Shown piece by piece: positions 53,069 to 61,739 of a stretch of 64,000 nt of DNA. A program made the position numbers and the translations under genes. The stretch comes from Phycisphaeraceae bacterium D3-23 (lineage in GTDB: Bacteria; Planctomycetota; Phycisphaerae; Phycisphaerales; Phycisphaeraceae): positions 4,154,001 through 4,218,000 of the forward strand of contig CP114179.1 in NCBI GenBank assembly GCA_039555135.1, in the 5' to 3' direction. The notes beneath the pieces are model-generated. The model had not been told where the DNA came from. It was given only the letters and a program-made list of their open reading frames with translations, and did not search any database. How positions within the stretch are numbered: the stretch's first letter is position 1; each line of letters opens with the position of its first letter.

Positions 53069-53668
53069 ATGCGCAACGCCACGATCCAACGCAAGACCAA
53101 CGAGACCGCCATCGACCTCGCGATCTCCCTCGACGCTGCCTCTGCGGGTGACTACAAGCACGCCACCGGCGTCGGGTTCTTCGACCACATGCTCGACCAC
53201 GTCGCGCGTCACGGCCGGCTGTCCTCGCACATCACCTGCGAGGGCGACACCCATGTCGACGACCACCACACCGTCGAGGATGTCGGCATCGCGCTTGGCG
53301 AAGCGATCCTGCAGGCCGTCGGCGACAAACGCGGCATCGAGCGCTACGGCCACGCGAGCGTCCCGATGGACGAGTCGCTGGCCAACGTGTCGCTCGACCT
53401 GTCGGGCCGGCCCGCGCTGGTGTTCAAGGTCGAGTCCAACAGCTTCAACGACCCGGCCGGGAAGATCGGCACATTCGACACGCAGCTCGTCAAAGAGTTC
53501 TTCAACGCCGTCGCCAACCACGCGAGGATGAACCTGCACGTCCACGTCCCCTGGGGCGAGAACAACCACCACATCGCCGAGGCCATCTTCAAGGCCTTCG
53601 GCCGTGCGCTCCGCGACGCGGTGAGCGTGACGGGAGATGATGTGCCGAGTACGAAGGGGGCGCTGTAG
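53069..53668 (+). CDS. hisB: Imidazoleglycerol-phosphate dehydratase
   Basis: 199 residues, the monofunctional form. GFFDHMLDHVARHG and the paired metal motifs THVDDHHTVEDVGI and GENNHHIAEAIFKAFGRAL are intact. It dehydrates IGP to imidazole acetol phosphate, the substrate of HisC next door. No phosphatase domain is fused, so histidinol-phosphate phosphatase is elsewhere. Confidence 0.96.
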   Translation: MRNATIQRKTNETAIDLAISLDAASAGDYKHATGVGFFDHMLDHVARHGRLSSHITCEGDTHVDDHHTVEDVGIALGEAILQAVGDKRGIERYGHASVPMDESLANVSLDLSGRPALVFKVESNSFNDPAGKIGTFDTQLVKEFFNAVANHARMNLHVHVPWGENNHHIAEAIFKAFGRALRDAVSVTGDDVPSTKGAL

Positions 53669-53754
53669 CAGTCCATGTCCGATCTGAAAGCGTGTTTGAA
53701 AATCCACTTCCAGTGCCGGCTGTTCAAATTTTCTTGTACAAGTCCTGAGAATGG

Positions 53755-54555
53755 CTAGGTGTTGAGGCGTCGGTATTCTGAGACGCAAGCCCGTATACCG
53801 GCCAATGAAACCAATCCGCCGCCAAGCGATGCGGCCGCTAGCCCGAGTTCAATAAGCCGGTTGTTTGATGGGCTGCTCGACAGGTACAGATCAAGTCCGA
53901 TCTTCCAATCGAGCCAAACCAGGCAGAACAGACATACGACTCCACCAGCGGTTAGCAAGAAGCCGACTGCGATCAGAGTAAACGTCCGAGCGAGTTTGGG
54001 TGTGCCGTTGCGGTGTAGATGCCATGCCAAGATGCTCGGCATGAGCGCGTTTGCGATGGGAATGGTGGGTGATAGCTTAATCGCGAGACCAAGCGTGGAA
54101 TAGTCGCGGCCGAATGGGTTAACGACGCCATCTTGACCAGCTGAGCTGAACAGCATCAATACAACTGTGGAAGCGGAAAGCAGAGTCAATGTCATCACCA
54201 CGAATACAAGTTTCCCAGTGCCACTGAGTTCAATACATGCTGATCTGTAGCATTGCAAGGCTACAAGATGGAAAACGGATCCAGCAAGCCATCCCAGCAA
54301 TAGCCACCATGTATTGATGCCGTAGAAGTCCGGGCCGTCAGGGTAATCAAAGGCCGCGAAGGGAGCCGACAGCGCAAACAAAACGAAGCCGCATGCAGTG
54401 AATACGATCGCATATCGCAGATTTGATCGCTTATGAGCATGCCTCTGATCAAACACACGACGTGGCGAACCGCACTCGGGACAAGAGGCGTCATGACTCA
54501 ACCCCTTTAGGCGATAGCCACAATCCGAACAAATCAATGGGATGGGTTCTTTCAC
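53755..54555 (-). CDS. Zinc-ribbon membrane protein, function unknown
   Basis: 266 residues from a GTG that overlaps the HIT-gene stop (GTGA). An N-terminal zinc ribbon (CSDCGYRLKGL...CPECG, residues 9-28) is followed by about six hydrophobic helices. This double layout is common in planctomycete membrane proteins of unknown role. The region is visibly more AT-rich than its neighbours, with less biased third positions, hinting at recent arrival or relaxed selection. Confidence 0.75.
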   Translation of the reverse strand: MKEPIPLICSDCGYRLKGLSHDASCPECGSPRRVFDQRHAHKRSNLRYAIVFTACGFVLFALSAPFAAFDYPDGPDFYGINTWWLLLGWLAGSVFHLVALQCYRSACIELSGTGKLVFVVMTLTLLSASTVVLMLFSSAGQDGVVNPFGRDYSTLGLAIKLSPTIPIANALMPSILAWHLHRNGTPKLARTFTLIAVGFLLTAGGVVCLFCLVWLDWKIGLDLYLSSSPSNNRLIELGLAAASLGGGLVSLAGIRACVSEYRRLNT

Positions 54556-55007
54556 CCTTGTAGATGCCGCCGGATTGAGTTCACCAAGTCGGACGCCAGC
54601 TCATGATCCACCTCCTCCGCCGGCCAACCACCTGACGGCAGGCCGTTACCGGGCACGGCGTCTTTCCGGTCGGTGCCGGGTTTGCGGGGGATGAGGTGGA
54701 AGTGGACGTGGGGGACTTCCTGGCCTGCGGGGGCGCCGTTGTTCTGGATGATGTTGTAGGCCGTGCTGCCCGTGGCTTCGAGGATCGCGCGGGCGAGTGC
54801 CGGCAGGGCGGCGCCGATCGCGGCGGCGTCCTCGGCGGGGAGTTGGTCGAGGGTTTCGTAGTGCTGCTTAGGGATGATGAGGGCGTGGCCTTCGCTGAGT
54901 GGGCCGACGTCGAGGAAGGCGAGGGCGCGGTCGTCTTCCCACAGCTTGTGGCAGGGGATGTCGCCGGCGACGATCTTGCAGAAGATGCAGGCGGGGTCGG
55001 TGGGCAT
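54552..55007 (-). CDS. HIT-family nucleotide-binding protein
   Basis: 151 residues. The histidine triad is VPHVHFHLIPRK (near 103), and the N-terminal CIFCKIVAGDIPCHKLWEDD fits the HINT/Hit branch. It would hydrolyse or bind nucleoside phosphoramidates. The ATG at 55007 is preferred because a TACGAT at 55020-55015 ends 7 bases upstream and would otherwise overlap the earlier ATG at 55016. It is translationally coupled to the zinc-ribbon gene. Confidence 0.9.
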   Translation of the reverse strand: MPTDPACIFCKIVAGDIPCHKLWEDDRALAFLDVGPLSEGHALIIPKQHYETLDQLPAEDAAAIGAALPALARAILEATGSTAYNIIQNNGAPAGQEVPHVHFHLIPRKPGTDRKDAVPGNGLPSGGWPAEEVDHELASDLVNSIRRHLQG

Positions 55008-55014
55008 AAGGCCC

Positions 55015-55020
55015 ATCGTA
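55015..55020 (-). promoter_or_regulatory. -10 element of the HIT gene, leaderless
   Basis: TACGAT on the minus strand ends 7 bases before the ATG at 55007. It overlaps the end of the second copy of the 39-base repeat. Confidence 0.45.
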
Positions 55021-55055
55021 CCAGACGCTTCGCAGACTCAGCATCGGCGTGGAGC
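55017..55055 (-). repeat. 39-base dispersed repeat, copy 2
   Basis: Minus-strand match to 32418-32456 (34/39). Differences are all at third positions of the frame encoding LHADAESAKRLVR. Next to it, CCCAGCCATGCAATGGCTGGG (about 55099-55119) is a further self-complementary element. Confidence 0.55.
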
Positions 55056-55131
55056 GGGGGAGGCGAAGCCCACCGATTGGACCTGTGGGACACCCAGCCA
55101 TGCAATGGCTGGGCTTCAGGGGTGTTGCCGT

Positions 55132-55164
55132 GCAAAAGAAAGCCCCGCACTCACATGCGGGGCT
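55132..55164 (-). terminator. Rho-independent terminator of the pil cluster
   Basis: On the minus strand AGCCCCGCA pairs with TGCGGGGCT across 6 bases and is followed by TTCTTTT, about 60 bases after the pilC stop. Confidence 0.85.
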
Positions 55165-55182
55165 GGGTTCCGTTTCAGTTTC

Positions 55183-55222
55183 TGCCTAGGCGCTAGGCGC
55201 TAGGCCCTAGCGCCTAACCACT
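55183..55222 (+). repeat. CTAG-rich dispersed repeat, copy 2
   Basis: Several CTAGG units (tgcctaggcgctaggcgc) lead into the 22-base string shared exactly with 23602-23623. It lies just outside the pilC stop codon. Confidence 0.6.
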
Positions 55223-55226
55223 CTCA

Positions 55227-56537
55227 CTACATCACCGCCTGCATCAGCTTGACCAGCGGGAGGAAGAGCGAGATGACGATGAAGCCGACGATGCCGCCGA
55301 GGACGACGACCATGACGGGCTCGAGCAGCGAGACGAGGCCCGCGACCGCGACGTCGACCTCTTCGTCGTAGTTGTCGGCGACCTTGGTGAGCATCTTGTC
55401 CAGGTCACCGGTTTCTTCGCCGACGTCGATCATGTTGACGACCAGCGCGTCGCAGACCTTGGCCTTGCGCAGCGGCTCGGCGAACGAGTCACCTTGCCGG
55501 ACCGAGTCGTGGACCTTCATGAGCGCTTTGGCGTAGACGTCGTTGCTGGTGGTTTCGGAAGTGATCTGGATCGCGTCGAGGATCGGGACGCCTGCGTTGA
55601 TGAGCGTGCCGAGGGTACGGGTGAACTTGGCGATCGTGGCCTTGCGGATGAGCCCGCCGAGGATGGGGACCCAGAGGATGAGACGGTCCATAAAGGCCTT
55701 GCCGCCCGAGGTTTTGCGTAGGAACTTGAGGCCGAAGTAGATCACGATGGGCGAGAGCAGGACCCAGAGGAGCCCGGGGATCATCGCGCCGTTGCCGCCC
55801 TTGGCCTTGGGCAGGATCGGGCCGGCGAGCCACTTGGAAAAGCCGATGAGCCCCTTGGTCATGGCGGGGAGGTCGGTGTCGAAGTCGTCAAAGATCTCGA
55901 CGAACTTGGGCACGATCAGGATCATGATGCCCAGCACGATCACCGCGGCGATCGAGATGACCGCGGCGGGGTAGATCATGGCGGAGATGATGCGCTTCTT
56001 GAGCTTTTCAGCTTTCTCGAGGAAGTCCGCGAGGCGCTGGAGGATCAGGTCGAGCACGCCGCCGACTTCGCCGGCCGCGATCATCTTGGTGTACAGCTTG
56101 TCGAAGGCCTTTGGGTGCTTGGCCATCGAGTCGGAGAGCGACGCACCGCCCGAGACGTCTTCATGGACGCCGGCCAGGGTGTTCTTCATCAGCCCGGGCT
56201 TTTGCTGCTGCTCGAGGATCGCAAGCGAGCGGAGGATCGGGAGCCCGGCGTCCTGCAGTGTGGAGAGCTGGCGCGTGAACTGGGTGAGGTTCTTCTTGCT
56301 GACCCCCCCGAAGTTGATGCTCAGGTCCATGCCCTTCTTCGAGCCGGACTTCTTGGTCGATGCGGCCGCGCCGCCGCCCGAGGACTTGCTCTTCTTGGAC
56401 TTCTGCTCTCGCACAGAGGTCGGGAAGTAGCCCTGGCTTCGGATGCGGGCGATCGCCTCCTCGCTCGAGGCCGCGTTGATCGTCCCCTTCTGGGGCTTGC
56501 CCGCTTCGTTCAGTGCTTCAAATTGGAAAGTTGGCAT
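55227..56537 (-). CDS. pilC: Type IV pilus/type II secretion inner-membrane protein PilC
   Basis: 436 residues from the ATG at 56537 (MPTFQFEALNEAGK). Two GspF domains: one around LTQFTRQLSTLQDAGLPILRSL (about 90) and one around FTRTLGTLINAGVPILDAI (about 300), each with its acidic GE motif (AGEVGG, VGEETG). Three transmembrane helices include VISIAAVIVLGIMILIV and VMVVVLGGIVGFIVISLFLP. A Lys/Ser-rich linker (about 47-75) is longer than usual. It is the platform protein contacted by PilB and PilT. GAGG precedes the ATG. Confidence 0.94.
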   Translation of the reverse strand: MPTFQFEALNEAGKPQKGTINAASSEEAIARIRSQGYFPTSVREQKSKKSKSSGGGAAASTKKSGSKKGMDLSINFGGVSKKNLTQFTRQLSTLQDAGLPILRSLAILEQQQKPGLMKNTLAGVHEDVSGGASLSDSMAKHPKAFDKLYTKMIAAGEVGGVLDLILQRLADFLEKAEKLKKRIISAMIYPAAVISIAAVIVLGIMILIVPKFVEIFDDFDTDLPAMTKGLIGFSKWLAGPILPKAKGGNGAMIPGLLWVLLSPIVIYFGLKFLRKTSGGKAFMDRLILWVPILGGLIRKATIAKFTRTLGTLINAGVPILDAIQITSETTSNDVYAKALMKVHDSVRQGDSFAEPLRKAKVCDALVVNMIDVGEETGDLDKMLTKVADNYDEEVDVAVAGLVSLLEPVMVVVLGGIVGFIVISLFLPLVKLMQAVM

Positions 56538-56608
56538 ACGTTGTGTCCTCGCCCACCCGGCTTGGAACTTCACTCAAACAAACACGCGATACACGCAAGT
56601 CGTCGCCA

Positions 56609-58348
56609 CTACTCGGCGACCAGCGTCTCCCGAACCACTTCATCGATCGTCGTCGCCCCGTCATACAAAGCGAGCAGACCCGACTGCCGCAACGTCCGCA
56701 TCCCGGCCTTGCGGCATTCCTGCGCGAGCTGCTGCGACGACGCGTCATTCATCACCAGGTCGCGCAGCTTGTCCGTCATCACCATGATCTCGAAGATACC
56801 CATCCGGCCGCGGTAGCCCGACTGGTTGCAGTAGTCGCAGCCCTTGCCGCGCGACAGCTGCCGGCCCGCCAGGTCGTCGGGCGTCAGGTCCAGACGCATC
56901 AGCTCGTCGTCGGTCGGCGTGTACATCTGCTTGCAACGGGTACAGATCTTGCGGACCAGACGCTGGGCGATAATGCCCTCGATCGTCGCGGTGATCAGGA
57001 AGTTTTCGAGGCCGAGGTCGATCAGTCGTGCGATCGAACTGGGGGCGTCGTTGGTATGCAGCGTGGAGAACACCAAGTGGCCCGTGAGCGAGGCCTGCAC
57101 CGCGATCTGCGCGGTCTCAAGGTCGCGGGTCTCGCCGATCAGGACGATGTCGGGGTCTTGACGCAGGAAGCTGCGCAGGGCCTTGGCAAACGTGAGGCCG
57201 ACGGCCTGGTTGATCTGCACCTGCACGAGCCCATCGATGTCGTACTCGACGGGGTCCTCGGCGGTCAGGATTTTTTCGCCGGGCTCGTTGAGCTCGTTGA
57301 GCGCGGAGTAGAGGGTCGTCGTCTTGCCCGAGCCGGTGGGGCCGGTGACGATGACGATGCCGTTGGGTTTCTTGATGAGCTGACGGACGACGGTGAGGTC
57401 GTCTTCGCGCAGCCCGCATTTTTCGAGGTCGAGCGAGACGTTTGATCGGTCGAGGACACGCATGACGCACGACTCGCCGAACATGGTCGGCAAGACCGCG
57501 ACGCGGAGGTCGACGGGGTTGCTGTTGACGACGAGTTCGATGCGGCCGTCTTGCGGGATGCGGCGCTCGGCGATGTCGAGGTTCGCCATGACCTTGATAC
57601 GGCTGACGATCGCGTTGGCCAGGTGCCGCGGCGGCGGGATCATCTCGTAGAGCACGCCATCGATGCGGTAACGCATCTTGAATTCGTCTTCGAAGGGCTC
57701 GAAGTGGATGTCCGAGGCCTTGTCCTTGATTGCCTGGAGCAGGACGAGGTTGAGCAGTCGCTTGACGCGGTTGTCCTCGACCTGGAGCGCGAGCTCTTCG
57801 AGGTCGACCGACGCGCCGTCACTGTCAAAAGACTCCAGTTCTTCGTCCTCAGACAGCTCGCTGATGAGGCCGGTGAGGGATTCGTCGTCGTCGCCGTAGA
57901 ACTGCTTGATCCGCTTGGAGAGTTGGTCGGCGGGGGCGATCATCGCCTCGACCTGGAACCCCATGAGCAGGCGGAGGTCGTCCAGGGCGCGGAAGTTGTC
58001 CGCCGACTTCATCGCGACGGTCAGCTTATTCGCCTTGGCGTCGTACATGACCGGCACAACCTGGTAGGCGTTGGCCATCTCGGCGGGGATCTGGTGGCGC
58101 ACATCGTCGGAGATATCGAAGTCTTCGAGGTCGATGACCTGCATCCCGTCCTGCGCGGCGCGGGCGAGGTTGACATCGTCCTCGTTGACGTAGCCCAACT
58201 CGATCAGGAGCTGGCCCAACGGGCGTTTCTTCTGCTGCTGGAGCGCGAGCCCCTCACGGACTTGGTCACGCGTGACCTTGCCCATCTTGGTCAGGATGCG
58301 GCCCAGGCGCAGCCCTTTGAGTTCACCAAGCTCGGTTTCTACGGCCAT
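56609..58348 (-). CDS. pilB: PilB/GspE extension ATPase, MshEN-containing
   Basis: 579 residues from the ATG at 58348. The N-terminal MshEN-type domain has two good repeats, RLGRILTKMGKVTRDQV and PLGQLLIELGYVNEDDV, the pattern that binds c-di-GMP in MshE. Walker A GPTGSGKTTTLYSAL is near 330, Asp box AEDPVEYDID, Walker B RQDPDIVLIGETRD, His box STLHTNDAPSSI, and a four-cysteine zinc motif (CTRC...CDYC) near 500. It powers pilus assembly or secretion. It lies between pilT and pilC. Confidence 0.94.
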   Translation of the reverse strand: MAVETELGELKGLRLGRILTKMGKVTRDQVREGLALQQQKKRPLGQLLIELGYVNEDDVNLARAAQDGMQVIDLEDFDISDDVRHQIPAEMANAYQVVPVMYDAKANKLTVAMKSADNFRALDDLRLLMGFQVEAMIAPADQLSKRIKQFYGDDDESLTGLISELSEDEELESFDSDGASVDLEELALQVEDNRVKRLLNLVLLQAIKDKASDIHFEPFEDEFKMRYRIDGVLYEMIPPPRHLANAIVSRIKVMANLDIAERRIPQDGRIELVVNSNPVDLRVAVLPTMFGESCVMRVLDRSNVSLDLEKCGLREDDLTVVRQLIKKPNGIVIVTGPTGSGKTTTLYSALNELNEPGEKILTAEDPVEYDIDGLVQVQINQAVGLTFAKALRSFLRQDPDIVLIGETRDLETAQIAVQASLTGHLVFSTLHTNDAPSSIARLIDLGLENFLITATIEGIIAQRLVRKICTRCKQMYTPTDDELMRLDLTPDDLAGRQLSRGKGCDYCNQSGYRGRMGIFEIMVMTDKLRDLVMNDASSQQLAQECRKAGMRTLRQSGLLALYDGATTIDEVVRETLVAE

Positions 58349-58451
58349 GCAACGGGCTCCAGCGTCATTGGGCTTCCGCCGATTCGCGCGTCTTTTTCCC
58401 GACTTGGCGGGTGGACGGTGCGGCGGTGTGGGGGTCTGGGCGACCCGCCGC

Positions 58452-58480
58452 ATCATAGCAGCGGGAATCTTGATCTACAA
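58452..58480 (-). promoter_or_regulatory. Promoter of the pilB-pilC pair
   Basis: On the minus strand TTGTAG (58480-58475), 17-base spacer, TATGAT (58457-58452). It would start a transcript about 100 bases before the pilB ATG, so pilB-pilC can be expressed separately from pilT. Confidence 0.55.
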
Positions 58481-58558
58481 CGGAAAACCAGCGATTCTTA
58501 CAATCGACACCCGGATTTCTGCGTAGACGTGCCGCCGTTACGGGCACGTCAGGGCGGG

Positions 58559-59707
58559 CTACTCAGCCGCTGCGGCGGGGGTCGCGGTAGTGTCGTCGAG
58601 CTCGGGTCGGCCGACCTGTCCGCCGGCGCGGTGGACCTTGTCGATCAGTTGTTCGGCGTTCTTGGCCCGGTCGATCATGTCTTCCGCGGAAATCATGCCT
58701 TGCTCGTACTGGCTCCAGAGGTGGTCATCCAGGAGCTGCATCCCGAACTTTTTGCCGGTCTGGATCGCCGAGTCGATGCGGAAGGATTTGTTGTCGCGGA
58801 TGAGGTGGGCGATCGCGGGGGTCACGAGCATAAACTCGTAGGAAGCGCACATGCCCTTCTTATCGATCCGCTTGATGAGGGTCTGCGAGAGTACCGCCAT
58901 GAGGCACGTCGAGAGCTGGATGCGGATCTGTGCCTGCTGGGTGGTGGGGAAGGCGTCGACGATGCGGTTGATCGTGGAGGCCGCGCCTGAGGTGTGCAGC
59001 GTGCCGAACACGAGGTGGCCCGTCTCGGCCGCGGTGATGGCGGATTCGATGGTCTCGAGGTCGCGCATCTCGCCGACGAGGATGATGTCGGGGTCTTGGC
59101 GAAGCGCACGTCGCAGGGCTTCGGAGAAGGAAGGCACGTCGACGCCGACCTCGCGCTGATTGACGATGGATCGTTTATGGGGCTGGTAATACTCGATCGG
59201 GTCTTCGACCGTGATGATGTGGCGGTCGAGGTTGATGTTGACGTGGTCGATCATCGACGCGAGGGTGGTCGTCTTGCCCGAGCCGGTCGGGCCGGTGACG
59301 AGGAAGAGCCCTCGGGGCCGGCGGATGAGGTCTTTGACGATTGGCGGCAGGCCGATGTGGTCGATGTCGAGCAGGCGGTTGGGGATCCGTCTGAGGACCA
59401 GCGAGACCGAGCCCTTCTGCTTGAAGATGGAGACGCGGAAGCGTGCGGAGTTGTCCGGGTCGTCCTGGTCGCCGTAGGCGAAGCCGAAGTCGCTGCCGCC
59501 TTCTTCCTGGAGCTCGGTCTGGGCGCGCTCGGGGGAGATGGCCTTCATGAGCGAGGTCGTGTCGGCGGTCTCGAGGTCGCGCGTCTTGAGCTCGATGAGC
59601 CGGCCACGCATGCGGACCGTCGGGGGCTTGCCCACGGTGAGGTGCAGGTCGCTCGCCTCTTGGCGGATGACGGTGTCGAGCAGGCGGTCGATGTGGAAGC
59701 TGGACAT
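58559..59707 (-). CDS. pilT: Twitching motility/retraction ATPase PilT
   Basis: 382 residues from the ATG at 59707. DLHLTVGKPPTVRMRG is the PilT N-terminal PAS-like start. Walker A GPTGSGKTTTLASMI near 145, RQDPDIILVGEMRDLETI, and the PilT-specific LIRDNKSFRIDSAIQTG with GMQLLDD follow. It depolymerises pili. A C-terminal tail of about 30 residues is Ala/Thr-rich. It sits between the two extension ATPase genes, all on the minus strand. Confidence 0.95.
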   Translation of the reverse strand: MSSFHIDRLLDTVIRQEASDLHLTVGKPPTVRMRGRLIELKTRDLETADTTSLMKAISPERAQTELQEEGGSDFGFAYGDQDDPDNSARFRVSIFKQKGSVSLVLRRIPNRLLDIDHIGLPPIVKDLIRRPRGLFLVTGPTGSGKTTTLASMIDHVNINLDRHIITVEDPIEYYQPHKRSIVNQREVGVDVPSFSEALRRALRQDPDIILVGEMRDLETIESAITAAETGHLVFGTLHTSGAASTINRIVDAFPTTQQAQIRIQLSTCLMAVLSQTLIKRIDKKGMCASYEFMLVTPAIAHLIRDNKSFRIDSAIQTGKKFGMQLLDDHLWSQYEQGMISAEDMIDRAKNAEQLIDKVHRAGGQVGRPELDDTTATPAAAAE

Positions 59708-59764
59708 TCGGTCTCGTCTTTCCCGGCGGCTCGGGGCCACCGCTTGGTGCGGGTCAATCTAACA

Positions 59765-61546
59765 TCAGGCGGCCAAGTCGTCGTCTTCGTTCGCAACATC
59801 GACGATGCCCTCGACCTGTGCGATGCGTGCGACTTCGCCCATCGTGGTCTTGCCTTCGAGGACCTTGAGCTTGCCGTCGCCCAGCAGGTTGCGCATGCCG
59901 TTGGCGTGGGCCGCGGCGCGGATCGAACTGACGGTCGCGCGTTTGAAGGCCAGGTCGCGGATCTCGGAGTTCATCTGCATCAGCTCATAGACCCCGCGTC
60001 GCCCGCGGAAGCCCGAGCCGCCGCAGCGTTTGCAGCCCTCCTGTTTCATGACGGGCTTGCCCTCGATGTCGGCCTTCTTGAAGCCGCACAGCGCCATGAA
60101 CTTCGGGTTGGGCGATTCGTCGGGGACCTTGCAGTGGTCGCACAGGATTCGCACCAGCCGCTGGGCGAGGATCGCCTGGATCGAGCTGGCGACGAGGAAG
60201 GGCTTGAGCCCCATATCGAGCAGGCGCGTGATCGCCGAGGGGGCGTCGTTGGTATGCAGCGTGGAGAAGACCATGTGCCCGGTCAGCGCGGCCTGCACGG
60301 CGATGTCGCCGACCTCGAGGTCGCGGATCTCGCCGACGAGGATGACGTTAGGGGCCTGACGCAGCATCGACCGGAGGATCGCCTGGAACGTCATGCCGAT
60401 GTCCGGCTGGACCTGGCACTGGTTGATCCCTTTGAAGTTGTATTCGATCGGGTCTTCGGCAGTGATGATCTTGCGGTCGGGGCGGTTGAGTTCCTGGAGC
60501 GCCGAGTAGAGGGTTGTCGTTTTGCCCGAGCCGGTCGGGCCGGTGACCAGGAAGATGCCGTTGGGTCGGTTGATGACCTCGTTGAAGGATTCGAGGGTGT
60601 CGTCCTGCATGCCGAGGTTGGCCAGGCCGATCTTCGCGGCCTCGGGGCGGAGGATACGCAGGACGACGGATTCGCCGTGGTAGGCGGGGCAGAACGAGAC
60701 GCGGAAGTCGATGGCTTCGCCGCCGATCTTCATCTTGATCCGGCCGTCTTGGGGGATACGTTTCTCTTCGACGCGCACGCCCGAGAGGATCTTGAGCCGG
60801 GCGATGACCGAGCCCTGCGTCCGCTTGGGGATCTTCTGTTTTTCCTGGCACACCCCGTCGATGCGGTAGCGCAGGCGGACACGGTCCTCGAAGGGCTCGA
60901 CATGGATGTCCGACGCGCGGGTCGTGACGCCTTCGGAGATGATCTGCGTGACGAGCTTGATGATTGGCGCCTGCTGGCCGTCGAGGTCATCTTCGTCGTC
61001 GGGTGCGCCGTCGCCCGCAAAGTCGACATCGATCGAAGAGTCGAGCGAGGTGTCGAGCGTCTTGTCGATCGACATATCGACCGTCAGCGCATCGATCGAC
61101 TTCTGGACTTCGCTGCTCAGGACGCTGTCGATGTACTCTTTGATCTTGCCCTTCGCGGCGAGCGACATGTCGATGTCGGCGTTCAGCCGGAACCGCAGGT
61201 CGTCGATCAGCGCGAGGTCCATCGGGTCGTGGACGAGGACCTTGATCCGGTTGCCTTCCTTGCCCAGGGGTAGGACGGTGTACTTGCGGATCAGTTCTTC
61301 GGGGATCAGTGGGATGTTTTCTTTGTCGATGACATTGGGCTGGTCGAGGTCGACATACTCCATGCCCAGCTGGGAGGCGATGGCCTTGGCGACGTCGTTC
61401 TCGCTGACGTAGTTGAGATCGACGAGGACTTCGCCGATGCGTTTGCGTGAGCCCTGGGAGATTTTGAGGCCCTCGTGGGCCTGCTGGTCGTCGATGAGTC
61501 CCCACTTGCGTAGGATTTCTGCGAGCTTATCGCGCTTACGAGCCAT
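59765..61546 (-). CDS. Second PilB/GspE-type ATPase
   Basis: 593 residues. The MshEN-like N-terminus is less regular (KLAEILRKWGLIDDQQ, RIGEVLVDLNYVSENDV), so nucleotide binding is uncertain. Walker A GPTGSGKTTTLYSAL, AEDPIEYNFKG, RQAPNVILVGEIRDLE, STLHTNDAPSAI and zinc motif CDHC...CKRC are intact. An acidic linker (DGAPDDEDDLDG) separates the N-terminal and ATPase parts. A second extension ATPase in one cluster suggests either a separate secretion system or a specialised pilus. It is the first gene of the cluster. Confidence 0.93.
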   Translation of the reverse strand: MARKRDKLAEILRKWGLIDDQQAHEGLKISQGSRKRIGEVLVDLNYVSENDVAKAIASQLGMEYVDLDQPNVIDKENIPLIPEELIRKYTVLPLGKEGNRIKVLVHDPMDLALIDDLRFRLNADIDMSLAAKGKIKEYIDSVLSSEVQKSIDALTVDMSIDKTLDTSLDSSIDVDFAGDGAPDDEDDLDGQQAPIIKLVTQIISEGVTTRASDIHVEPFEDRVRLRYRIDGVCQEKQKIPKRTQGSVIARLKILSGVRVEEKRIPQDGRIKMKIGGEAIDFRVSFCPAYHGESVVLRILRPEAAKIGLANLGMQDDTLESFNEVINRPNGIFLVTGPTGSGKTTTLYSALQELNRPDRKIITAEDPIEYNFKGINQCQVQPDIGMTFQAILRSMLRQAPNVILVGEIRDLEVGDIAVQAALTGHMVFSTLHTNDAPSAITRLLDMGLKPFLVASSIQAILAQRLVRILCDHCKVPDESPNPKFMALCGFKKADIEGKPVMKQEGCKRCGGSGFRGRRGVYELMQMNSEIRDLAFKRATVSSIRAAAHANGMRNLLGDGKLKVLEGKTTMGEVARIAQVEGIVDVANEDDDLAA

Positions 61547-61739
61547 CTAGACCTCACTAACAAAGAGGGGGGACCACACACGGCAGGGGTTGCCGCTCCA
61601 CTGATTATGGTCGGCTGTGCTCGACAAGGCAAGTGCGGGCCCGGGATTATGTGCGGCGGGCGGGGGGGTTGTTTCGCTGATTTCCTTTTCCTAATGCCAC
61701 GTGGGCGGTAAGCTCGGGGGACCTGTGCCGGAGCCCGCT

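Noticed and set aside
56513-61273. Several long plus-strand open frames across the pil cluster
   Set aside because: All are antisense to PilC, PilB, PilT and the second PilB, whose motifs are complete.
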